From positions 1-44,782 of the IMG/VR virus record IMGVR_UViG_3300048927_000516: a stretch of DNA of 44,782 bases; one strand, 5' to 3'. Under the pieces are notes generated by a model that ran no database searches, was not told the origin of the DNA, and saw only the letters and a program-made list of their open reading frames with translations. The DNA comes from a virus. This document shows positions 38,876-44,782 of the stretch, piece by piece (the first letter of the stretch is position 1; every line of letters begins with the position of its first letter). Made by a program: the position numbers and the translations under genes.

Positions 38876-38903
38876 TTGACTTAATAACCTTCAAGGTTAA
38901 TAT
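38876..38903 (+). promoter_or_regulatory. promoter of the rightward early operon with operator O3
   Basis: TTGACT (38876-38881), 16 bp, TAATAT (38898-38903) make a good sigma-70 promoter. The dyad ATAACCTTCAAGGTTAA (38884-38900), one base from O1's arms, fills the spacer. An extra GGTTAACC lies just upstream (38863-38870). Repressor bound here would silence the operon in the lysogen. Confidence 0.8.
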
Positions 38904-38939
38904 TCGCCAGACTCTTCCACCACAGAGCGAGGCAACACC

Positions 38940-39116
38940 ATGCACACCACAGCAACCCTCCACGTCCACCCTGCCGCTGCCAACCCCTTCCAAATTTTTG
39001 AGATTCGGCGCCTAGCCCGCGAGTACGGCTGCGCGTTCGCCATCAGCAGACCGAAGCTGACAGCGCGGACCACTTCTGCACCAGTCAATCCGAACGGCGG
39101 AGGGCACGCGGCATGA
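38940..39116 (+). CDS. first gene of the early operon, 58 aa, unknown
   Basis: GAGG seven bases before the ATG and an ATGA overlap with the next start support this short gene. The product is rich in Ala, Thr and Pro with a short helix (FEIRRLAREYGCAFAIS) that could bind DNA or a protein partner. It is too short to be sure of any family. Confidence 0.6.
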   Translation: MHTTATLHVHPAAANPFQIFEIRRLAREYGCAFAISRPKLTARTTSAPVNPNGGGHAA

Positions 39117-39703
39117 TCAAGTACAAAATCGACAACCGCACCCTGCAGTTGCTCAACGCTCAGGTCAACCTGACCGAGACCTTCAATCACTTACTCCGCA
39201 CATCGCCCAAGCGCGAATGTCTGGCGTTCCGTTTGAAGGCTGAACGCGGGACTACGGAAAGCACTTTCGTTGTCGAGCTGGGCAGCGAACGCCACACGCT
39301 GACCCTACAGAACGACAAGAAAATGCACCTCAAGCTAGCCGACTTCATCGAAGAGATCGCCAATGGCCCTTTCGATACGAGTAATTCCAACGACTTGGTG
39401 CACCGCCCGCACACTAGCCGTGAATATGGCCGCTTCGAGGTCTCGGACAAGCAACGGGTGTTCGAGCTGGTACGCGTCGGGGGCGTGCTGAGTCTCGACA
39501 TGGGCTTCGATTACCCCCTGCAAGTCGCGGTGCATCGCACGCAATCGCGCTCAGGTATCACCACCATCCTGAGTATCGGTAACAAAAGCCCGCACACCCG
39601 CTGCTTCACCGCGTACGGCACCGATATCGAGATCTATGGCAAGGTCACCGAGCCCATCAACCACCTCGCTGCAGCGGCCACCCCAGCCGCGCACGCGGCA
39701 TGA
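39113..39703 (+). CDS. early protein, 196 aa, unknown
   Basis: The product is strand-rich (MIKYKIDNRTLQLLNAQVNL, then TFVVELGSERHTLTLQND, EVSDKQRVFELVRVGGVLSLD) and ends in an Ala-rich tail. It has no membrane segment or recognised catalytic motif. It is coupled to the 58-aa gene before it. Early-operon place suggests a takeover or replication-support role. Confidence 0.65.
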   Translation: MIKYKIDNRTLQLLNAQVNLTETFNHLLRTSPKRECLAFRLKAERGTTESTFVVELGSERHTLTLQNDKKMHLKLADFIEEIANGPFDTSNSNDLVHRPHTSREYGRFEVSDKQRVFELVRVGGVLSLDMGFDYPLQVAVHRTQSRSGITTILSIGNKSPHTRCFTAYGTDIEIYGKVTEPINHLAAAATPAAHAA

Positions 39704-39713
39704 GGGGGACGCT

Positions 39714-39998
39714 ATGGAACGCACACTCGCCCAAGCCGCAACCCAACTCGGCCTCACCCGGCCCAAGCTCATCGCCCGCATGCGGGAAAAAGGCCTGCTC
39801 AACGAGAAGAACCTACCGGCCTACCCCAACCGCGACCGCGATTACCTGCGCATCAAGGACGGCCAGTGGTACCACGACCAGCTCGGCATGCAGTACAGCC
39901 AGTCGACCAGAGTGAAACAACCCGGCATCCGCTGGCTGGCCGAACAGTTGGGCATCGACCTACCTGCCATCCCGGCAGACAACCGTGACGTGGCCTAG
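39714..39998 (+). CDS. KilAC-type antirepressor domain protein, 94 aa
   Basis: GAGGGGGAC precedes the ATG at 39714. The product (MERTLAQAATQLGLTRPKLI, LLNEKNLPAYPNRDRDYLRI, TRVKQPGIRWLAEQLGID) is the C-terminal KilAC/ANT domain alone, a helix-turn-helix plus strands. Phage antirepressors with this domain relieve CI repression or act in early control. Confidence 0.75.
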   Translation: MERTLAQAATQLGLTRPKLIARMREKGLLNEKNLPAYPNRDRDYLRIKDGQWYHDQLGMQYSQSTRVKQPGIRWLAEQLGIDLPAIPADNRDVA

Positions 39999-40164
39999 GG
40001 AATACGCCCGCCAGATCATCGCCATGCGGACACGAGAGGAGCGCAACGCCGCGCTCCTCGAAGTGCCCGAACATCTGCGCGAGCTAACCCGAACCCACTG
40101 CCTGAACGCCTGGAATCACCCGGCCAGAAAACAACGCAAGGAGGCCCAACAAAGCCATGAGTAA
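39985..40164 (+). CDS. small early protein, 59 aa
   Basis: GTG at 39985 overlaps the KilAC gene and the frame ends inside the start of the next gene. The product (TWPREYARQIIAMRTREERN, VPEHLRELTRTHCLNAW, KQRKEAQQ) is helical and charged. Overlaps on both sides make it a real member of the operon; its function is unknown to me. Confidence 0.65.
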   Translation: MTWPREYARQIIAMRTREERNAALLEVPEHLRELTRTHCLNAWNHPARKQRKEAQQSHE

Positions 40165-40474
40165 CACAGCCCAAAACCCACTGCGCCTGCACCCAGCACC
40201 GGAGTCAGCCACCGTCGAATTGCTCTACCGCATCTTCGGCGACGTCCTGATCCCGCTGGACAAAGTGCGCGAACAGTACTTCCGCAACCTCAACGAGCAA
40301 TCCTTCGTCGCCGAGATCAGCAGCGGTCGCATTCAGCTACCCATCACCACGCTGGACACCAGCCGCAAGGCACCGAAGTACGCCCACATTCGCCATGTCG
40401 CCTCCCTGATCGACATCCGCGCCTACAAGGCCGACGAAGACATGCAGCGACAGCAGGACGAGGCCACCGAGTAA
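40157..40474 (+). CDS. PrtN-like pyocin-activator family protein, copy 1
   Basis: AAGGAGG lies upstream (about 12 bases). The 105-aa product contains VELLYRIFGDVLIPLDKVREQYF and FVAEISSGRIQLPITTLDTS, then HIRHVASLIDIRAYKADED, the PyocinActivator pattern of P. aeruginosa PrtN. PrtN activates pyocin genes after SOS; here it may activate late phage or host genes. Confidence 0.75.
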   Translation: MSNTAQNPLRLHPAPESATVELLYRIFGDVLIPLDKVREQYFRNLNEQSFVAEISSGRIQLPITTLDTSRKAPKYAHIRHVASLIDIRAYKADEDMQRQQDEATE

Positions 40475-40531
40475 CCACCAAAACCGAACGGCTGCCACCA
40501 CCAGCCAACGACATCACCAGGAGCACACCAC

Positions 40532-40951
40532 ATGACCGCAATTCAGATCTGCGCACTCATCGCCTTGATCACCCTGGCCGGGCTACTCGTCTGGGCCGGC
40601 TACTTCATGGGCCACAGCGACGGCATGTCCGCCGGCATGAAAGAAAGCGACGACACCCTTCGTGCCGAAAGCGCCAAGACCATTCGCGAGTTACGGGCCT
40701 CGCTCGACTTCATCAGGGCCGACCACGCTCACTTGGCGCAATTCAGCAAACGTCTCCAGCAAGCGCTGGCACTCGGCGAACCCGAGCGCCAAACGCTGCT
40801 CGACATCGCTGACAAGCTCAGGATCGCCGCTGAGACATTCGCTGCCTTCCGCACTGGCAAAAAACTCGAACGTGAAACCCGCGTCCTGCGCGACCAGGCG
40901 CTCGCCATCGCTGCGCTGCTGGAGCCGGCAGATCAGGAGAGCGCCGCATGA
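40532..40951 (+). CDS. membrane-anchored coiled-coil protein, 139 aa
   Basis: One N-terminal transmembrane segment (ICALIALITLAGLLVWAGYFM, about 5-25) leads to a long helical coiled coil (ESDDTLRAESAKTIRELRAS to the end). AGGAG precedes the ATG. It overlaps the next gene by four bases. It has the layout of i-spanins or of proteins that scaffold complexes at the membrane; its early-operon place argues against lysis. Confidence 0.65.
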   Translation: MTAIQICALIALITLAGLLVWAGYFMGHSDGMSAGMKESDDTLRAESAKTIRELRASLDFIRADHAHLAQFSKRLQQALALGEPERQTLLDIADKLRIAAETFAAFRTGKKLERETRVLRDQALAIAALLEPADQESAA

Positions 40952-41601
40952 GCCAGGCCAATTCCCAATCCCCCACAAACCGCAACCCGGTTCACGCCTC
41001 ATCAGCGGCTGATGAACCAACGCGCAATCGAACTTCGGAGGAAAGCGGCATGCACAAGGACCAGCACAACACCCAATCCCCAACCGCTTTGCTCCGCGAG
41101 GAAGCCAGCGTCGACACACTAGAAACAAACAGCCTCTGCTGCGCAGCAGCAGGCATTATTGCTCCTTCCAGCAGCACCACCGAGGCGCTTATACCCCACG
41201 AAAGGCTGCGCGAGGCAGCCACACCCAATGCAACGCTAATCGCTCAGAAACGCCCGCCCGCGCAGCCTGTTGTGGGGTATGGGCACGGCTCACCCACTTA
41301 TGAAATTCCCCCACTCGAGCTATCCGACTCGCTGGTGCAAGCCGTGACCCGCCATGTGGCTGCCCGCCCCTTCACAGGCCCAAGAGCATTGATGCGCCGC
41401 TTTGGGATTGGTTTGCAACATGCCCGCTGGATTCTGGTAGTGCTGGAACAGCGGGGGTTGGTGCGCGGCCACTGGGGACGATTGGTGGCGACCAGTTACA
41501 TCCAAGGTGTTTCTGCCCATCGCATTTACCGAGTGACCCCAGAAGCCTGGGGCACTCACCTGACCATGGACAAGCAGGGCCAGATGGGAGTCGCCAGATG
41601 A
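40948..41601 (+). CDS. protein with FtsK-gamma-like winged helix, 217 aa
   Basis: The first 120 residues are low-complexity and polar. The C-terminal part (DSLVQAVTRHVAARPFTGPR, ALMRRFGIGLQHARWILVVL, EQRGLVRG) matches the FtsK gamma domain pattern, the KOPS-reading winged helix of the DNA translocase. No ATPase is present, so it cannot be a translocase itself. It could bind KOPS-type DNA sites or compete with host FtsK. A large inverted repeat lies in the linker (41192-41279). Confidence 0.7.
   Translation: MSQANSQSPTNRNPVHASSAADEPTRNRTSEESGMHKDQHNTQSPTALLREEASVDTLETNSLCCAAAGIIAPSSSTTEALIPHERLREAATPNATLIAQKRPPAQPVVGYGHGSPTYEIPPLELSDSLVQAVTRHVAARPFTGPRALMRRFGIGLQHARWILVVLEQRGLVRGHWGRLVATSYIQGVSAHRIYRVTPEAWGTHLTMDKQGQMGVAR
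41192..41279. repeat. long imperfect inverted repeat inside the FtsK-gamma-like gene
   Basis: TACCCCAC-gaa-AGGCTGCGCG (41192-41212) and CGCGCAGCCT-gtt-GTGGGGTA (41259-41279) pair at 18 of 21 positions across 46 bp. It lies in the low-complexity linker of the protein, so the DNA or RNA form may be under selection rather than the peptide. It resembles a REP doublet. Confidence 0.6.
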
Positions 41602-42587
41602 GTACTCGCAACATAGTTAGCGTCAGCGGAGGGAAGGACTCCACCGCAACCCTACTGGTAGCAATAGCCCTAGAGACAGAAAACCTCCAGGCCGTCTTCG
41701 CCGACACCGGTAATGAACACGAACAGACACTCCAGTACCTGGAATACCTTGAGCAAGCGACGGGAGTGCCGATCACCAGAGTCAAAGCCGACTTTTCCAA
41801 TCAGATCGCCGGAAAACGAAGGTTCATCGAGACCAAGTGGCGAGAGCAAGGCATCGAAGAGTCGTTGGTATTGGCTGCCCTCGACACTCTGCAACCCACC
41901 GGCAATCCGTTTTTAGACTTGTGCCTCTGGAAAGGACGCTTCCCCAGCGTCCGAGCCCAGTTCTGCACTCTGGAACTGAAGCGCGATCCCATGCTGGAGC
42001 AGGTCGTGCTTCCCCTGACGGAACAGGGCGACATGATTCTCAGTTGGCAAGGCGTGAGAGCAGGTGAATCGTTGAACCGCCGTTATCTGCCGGAGTGCGA
42101 CGAAGTCGGTGGAGGCCTATTCAACTACCGGCCGATTCTGAAATGGGACGTCCCCGCCGTGTTCGAGGCTCACCGGTACATGGGGATCAAGCCAAACCCG
42201 CTCTATTCCCAAGGCATGGGCCGGGTGGGATGCATGCCCTGTATCAACTGCCGCAAGGACGAACTACGGGAAATTGCGCTGCGTTTCCCCGAGGCGATCG
42301 ACAGGATCGAACGCTGGGAGCGCTTGGTGCAACAGGCCAGCAAGCGGGGCGCCGCGACATTCTTTGCAGGTTCGAACGCCAAGCATCCAAAAGGCTCGAT
42401 ATCCGGTATGACGGCTATCGAAGTGATGGAAATCGCGAGTATTCGCCAGGCGGTGGAATGGTCGAAGACCACTCGTGGCGGCATCCAGTACGACCTGTTG
42501 ATCGCTACGGATAAAAACAACTGCTCAAGCGCATACGGGCTCTGTGAAAGCGGATGGGCGCCACACCAAATAATGGAGGCAGCATGA
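41598..42587 (+). CDS. PAPS-reductase-family (adenine nucleotide alpha hydrolase) protein
   Basis: The 329-aa product starts with the PP-loop SVSGGKDSTA (8-17) for ATP binding, followed by VFADTGNEHEQT. A later Cys cluster (GRVGCMPCINCRKDE) may hold an Fe-S cluster. DndC of DNA phosphorothioation and many phage proteins share this fold. ATGA couplings join it to both neighbours. Substrate unknown; nucleotide or DNA/tRNA sulfur transfer is possible. Confidence 0.8.
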   Translation: MSTRNIVSVSGGKDSTATLLVAIALETENLQAVFADTGNEHEQTLQYLEYLEQATGVPITRVKADFSNQIAGKRRFIETKWREQGIEESLVLAALDTLQPTGNPFLDLCLWKGRFPSVRAQFCTLELKRDPMLEQVVLPLTEQGDMILSWQGVRAGESLNRRYLPECDEVGGGLFNYRPILKWDVPAVFEAHRYMGIKPNPLYSQGMGRVGCMPCINCRKDELREIALRFPEAIDRIERWERLVQQASKRGAATFFAGSNAKHPKGSISGMTAIEVMEIASIRQAVEWSKTTRGGIQYDLLIATDKNNCSSAYGLCESGWAPHQIMEAA

Positions 42588-42856
42588 ATACCTTATTTCT
42601 ACTTATGGCTCAGTATGACGGGCAAGCTGTCATCCCATTAGATCGCGTCTGTGCAGACTACATGCACCTGACCGTTGAGAAATTCAAACGCAAAAGGCTC
42701 GACGGTGAGATAGACATCCCAGTCGTTCGCTTAGGTGCTGACACACAAAAGGCAGCCCTTGGAATCCATCTCAAAGATCTTGCTGACTACATTGACAAAC
42801 AGCGAGAGAAGGCAGCTCGCGAACAGAATCAATTAATGGGCAGGAAAGCGGCATAG
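42584..42856 (+). CDS. PrtN-like pyocin-activator family protein, copy 2
   Basis: The ATG at 42584 follows GGAGG and overlaps the previous stop. The 90-aa product (NTLFLLMAQYDGQAVIPLDR, VCADYMHLTVEKFKRKRLDG, IPVVRLGADTQKAALGIHLK) is closer to classical PrtN than copy 1. It ends the operon before a bidirectional terminator. Confidence 0.85.
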   Translation: MNTLFLLMAQYDGQAVIPLDRVCADYMHLTVEKFKRKRLDGEIDIPVVRLGADTQKAALGIHLKDLADYIDKQREKAAREQNQLMGRKAA

Positions 42857-42860
42857 CTTC

Positions 42861-42897
42861 AAAAAGTGGGGAGAGCCTTGAGCCATCCCCACTTTTT
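42861..42897. terminator. bidirectional terminator between the early operon and the integrase side
   Basis: AAAAAGTGGGGA (42861-42872) and TCCCCACTTTTT (42886-42897) form a perfect 12-bp stem with T runs on both strands, between convergent genes. Confidence 0.9.
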
Positions 42898-42899
42898 CG

Positions 42900-43349
42900 T
42901 TATTCACCTGATGATTGTTTTTGCATTGCAATAAAGTAAAAACCCCATACAAAACAAGCATAGAACCAGAAAGAGCTAACAGACATGACCCTTGCCGCTA
43001 ACTCTTGTGGTGGAAACAACCCCAGCAAACCTATTGTGAATAAACACATTGCGGTTATAGGATAAAAAAGCTCGTTAAATTCAGTTTGCAATACCCATAT
43101 AAAACCATTCACAAGAGTTCCAAAGAACGCGCTCCACAGTGTTTTCAAAACCACGATAAAAAGCGCCATCAACCAAGCAGCAGCCGCATTACCTTCCCAG
43201 TCCACCTCAAACCAGACAGTACCTTCCATCGAGACCACCAACCCCGTCTGCAGTATGTAAGCGACTGCGAGCATTGGCAAAGCGAAGATCTTCGCCAAAT
43301 CTTGTAAGTTCTTTAGGTCTGTAAGTTTCGGAGCAAAATCAGCAGCCAT
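42900..43349 (-). CDS. four-TM membrane protein beside integrase, 149 aa
   Basis: AAGGAAAAGGT precedes the ATG at 43349. Four hydrophobic segments (FALPMLAVAYILQTGLVV; AAAAWLMALFIVVLKTLW to WVLQ; PITAMCLFTIGLLGLF; FWFYACFVWGFYFIAM) fill the protein. No catalytic motif. AT-rich. It sits between terminator and integrase, a usual place for superinfection-exclusion morons; that role is inferred. Confidence 0.65.
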   Translation of the reverse strand: MAADFAPKLTDLKNLQDLAKIFALPMLAVAYILQTGLVVSMEGTVWFEVDWEGNAAAAWLMALFIVVLKTLWSAFFGTLVNGFIWVLQTEFNELFYPITAMCLFTIGLLGLFPPQELAARVMSVSSFWFYACFVWGFYFIAMQKQSSGE

Positions 43350-43380
43350 ACCTTTTCCTTCAATTAAACAGTCCATCAAA

Positions 43381-44478
43381 TCAATCAGGTTTCACGCAGG
43401 CCTTCAGCCAAGGCCATCCTTTGAACGTGTCACCCCGTCCTCTTAAATGCGTATATCGGCGCAACGAGTTCCAGTCCCTATGTCCGGAAACACTCGAAAC
43501 CCTGGGAATATCCCAGTCCATTTCGAACAGGCGACTCACGCCTTCATGCCTTAGATCATGGAAGTGCAGATCCTCAATACCCAACAGCGGACACGCCCGC
43601 GTGAACGACGCCGACACCGATCTGGAGTTGTACGGAAATATCACCTGCTCTCTCCTTGGCATACTCTGCAGGATCGCCCAGGCCTCATCGGGCAGATGGC
43701 ACCACACGTCGTTGCCGATCTTCTGTCCGGGGTTCTTCATATCACGCACCAGGACGGCCTGGCGGGACTCGTCGAGATCATCCCAGCGTATCCGCGTGAT
43801 CTCCTCCTGGCGGCGCGTCGAGAAGAGAGCAAAAGCAATCATCTTCGGCATGTTGATCGACTCAGGTCGACGTACCTGCATTTCGAAAAAGTGCCTCATC
43901 AACCTGTCCAACTCATCCAGTGTCGGCCGACGGTTGCGCTCCTTGCTCTTGCTCACCATACCTAGCTTTCGTAACACCTTGCGCGCGTCGGGCATTGCCA
44001 GCGCATCTACCTCGTAGCCCCAGGCCGGTCGCGCCACGGACAGCACCGCGCCCAAATGCGAGAGATCATTACCGACCGTCTGCGCCTGAACACCGCCGCC
44101 CTCTTTACTCATCCGCCACTGTGCGAACTCCACAAGCTTCTGACTGGTCAGGGCCGAGTCGTCGAGGTCGCCCAGCCAGGTATCCTTAATCGCCTTCAAT
44201 GTCGCGTTCTTGGTCTTGCCCAGCGGCCGGATTTTCTCGTACTCGTCCAGGTACTGCTCGATCATCTTTCTGATCGTCACACCCTTACGATTTGCGCGCT
44301 CAATCGCACCAGGTTCAGCCAGCTCAGTCTCACGCCGTTTGATCCAAGCTTGGGCGACCTGCTTTCGGTCGAAAGTTTGGCTTTCCTGATAAACTGTGCG
44401 CCCGTCCCGATTGATCCGTATCTGCGCCGTGTAGGCCGTCGAGTTGTCCTTGCGCTTGCGTGATGTGATCGTGCCCAT
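43381..44478 (-). CDS. int: tyrosine integrase of the dusA-integrating type
   Basis: A 365-aa tyrosine recombinase: N-terminal arm-binding domain (STAYTAQIRINRDGRTVYQE), then catalytic residues in ALFSTRRQEEI, FHDLRHEGVSRLF, SGHRDW and LRRYTHL (nucleophile Tyr). It makes and removes the prophage at the DusA core. The gene is 100 bp from the right junction, the usual place for dusA integrases. TTGCTACA-type sites overlap its promoter. Confidence 0.95.
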   Translation of the reverse strand: MGTITSRKRKDNSTAYTAQIRINRDGRTVYQESQTFDRKQVAQAWIKRRETELAEPGAIERANRKGVTIRKMIEQYLDEYEKIRPLGKTKNATLKAIKDTWLGDLDDSALTSQKLVEFAQWRMSKEGGGVQAQTVGNDLSHLGAVLSVARPAWGYEVDALAMPDARKVLRKLGMVSKSKERNRRPTLDELDRLMRHFFEMQVRRPESINMPKMIAFALFSTRRQEEITRIRWDDLDESRQAVLVRDMKNPGQKIGNDVWCHLPDEAWAILQSMPRREQVIFPYNSRSVSASFTRACPLLGIEDLHFHDLRHEGVSRLFEMDWDIPRVSSVSGHRDWNSLRRYTHLRGRGDTFKGWPWLKACVKPD

Positions 44479-44484
44479 TTCCAG

Positions 44485-44522
44485 TTGCTACATTGCCGAA
44501 TTCGCTTGCTACATTGTAGCAA
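44485..44522. other. arm-type integrase sites over the int promoter
   Basis: TTGCTACATTG occurs at 44485-44495 and 44506-44516. The second is part of the 17-bp palindrome TTGCTACATTGTAGCAA (44506-44522). On the minus strand this palindrome contains TACAAT, a good -10 box for int. A single copy of the motif lies at 190-198 near the other end. Confidence 0.6.
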
Positions 44523-44545
44523 CCGACTTCAGAAAACAAGGAAAA

Positions 44546-44584
44546 ATGGGTAAAAACCGCTGTATAAAAGATCAGTATCAATGA
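44546..44584 (+). CDS. 12-codon leader ORF coupled to dusA
   Basis: AAGGA at 44539-44543 precedes ATG 44546. The frame reads [12 protein letters not shown] and its TGA (44582-44584) overlaps the dusA ATG (44581-44583) as ATGA. dusA itself has no clear ribosome site, so coupled translation from this leader is likely. Confidence 0.6.
   Translation: MGKNRCIKDQYQ
44560..44575. promoter_or_regulatory. LexA-like box before dusA
   Basis: CTGTATAAAAGATCAG keeps the CTG-N10-CAG core, with one change from the CTGT-N8-ACAG consensus. It also contains TATAAA, a possible -10 box. It lies between dusA and int and could affect either. Confidence 0.4.
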
Positions 44585-44782
44585 ATTTCGAAAAACCTGA
44601 AGCGCCCGTAAACACTAGCCATGCCCGTTCCGAGCCGTCTCGCCGCTTTAGTGTGGCCCCGATGATGGACTGGACTGACCGCCACTGCCGTTTCTTCCTA
44701 CGCCTCTTGTCGAAGAACGCCCTGCTCTACACCGAAATGGTCACCACCGGCGCCCTCCTCAACGGCGATCACGAACGTTTCC
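44581..44782 (+). CDS. dusA: tRNA-dihydrouridine synthase A, 3'-truncated by the window edge
   Basis: The frame gives [19 protein letters not shown] then [20 protein letters not shown] and [19 protein letters not shown], the N-terminal FMN-binding barrel of DusA, which reduces U20/U20a in tRNA. The first 30 residues, up to the att core, are phage-supplied and replace the host start left at 63-137. The host gene thus stays in frame. Confidence 0.95.
   Translation, partial: MNFEKPEAPVNTSHARSEPSRRFSVAPMMDWTDRHCRFFLRLLSKNALLYTEMVTTGALLNGDHERF
44656..44669 (+). other. right att core (14 bp)
   Basis: GCCCCGATGATGGA, identical to 114-127. Bases beyond it (CTGGACTGACC) are host dusA; bases before it are the phage-borne replacement 5' end. 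Confidence 0.85.

Noticed and set aside
1-44782. CRISPR arrays, rRNA or full tRNA genes, insertion sequences
   Set aside because: No regularly spaced repeats, rRNA-like stretches, intact tRNA or transposase genes were seen on either strand.

Overview
The window is a nearly complete prophage, about 44.5 kb, in a Pseudomonas chromosome, probably of the fluorescens group. It sits in the 5' end of dusA (tRNA-dihydrouridine synthase A). The host call rests on codon usage and on Pseudomonas-type families (PrtN-like activators, the DusA N-terminus, the gpD and lysis proteins). At the left edge (63-137) lies the original dusA start, cut after 24 codons. At the right edge (44581 onward) dusA restarts with a different, phage-supplied 5' end. 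A 14-bp identical core, GCCCCGATGATGGA, marks both junctions (114-127 and 44656-44669).

Region by region. (1) 140-9000 is accessory cargo: a 70-aa protein, a nuclease-like 303-aa protein, a membrane protein coupled to a 39-aa protein and followed by a strongly base-paired element, a probable toxin-antitoxin pair, umuDC with a LexA box, a decayed SRAP (YedK/HMCES-type) gene, a DUF4365 nuclease-like protein, a D12-class adenine methyltransferase behind a second LexA box, and a 4-TM protein on the other strand. (2) 9530-10629 holds spanins and endolysin. (3) 10664-22618 is a P2-type contractile tail (D, X, U, T, E/E', FII, FI, fibre assembly, H, I, J, W, V) interrupted by a small moron with its own terminator. 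(4) 22615-31261 is a lambda-type head and packaging module (Z, FII, capsid E, decoration D, protease C, portal B, gpW, TerL, TerS). (5) 31262-32620 holds a candidate cos site, holin, a tR'-like terminator, a late-control region full of inverted repeats, and a Q-like gene. (6) 32613-36122 has the Toprim/VapE-type replication protein, a DksA-like zinc finger, CII, two tiny ORFs over a cluster of hairpins, and Cro. (7) 36223-38281 has the S24-type CI repressor and a retron-type reverse transcriptase with an 86-aa partner. (8) 38282-38939 is non-coding, with a strong hairpin and a tandem repeat. (9) 38940-42856 is a rightward early operon whose genes overlap end to start: KilAC-type protein, two PrtN-like proteins, a membrane coiled-coil protein, an FtsK-gamma-like protein and a PAPS-reductase-like protein. 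(10) 42900-44478 has a 4-TM protein and the dusA-type tyrosine integrase.

How it works together. Repressor operators of the form TTAACC-N5-GGTTAA lie in the cI/cro gap (two sites) and between the -35 and -10 of the promoter of the rightward early operon (one site), so one repressor probably controls both lytic arms. CI has the self-cleavage signature, and LexA-type boxes precede umuDC and the methyltransferase, so SOS damage should induce the phage and several cargo genes together. Late genes would be switched on by the Q-like protein reading through the terminator upstream of holin. The retron-type RT, the SOS-linked methyltransferase/DUF4365 pair and the structured elements are the parts most likely to hold new biology. 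No sequence search was possible, so family names come from visible motifs and gene order.
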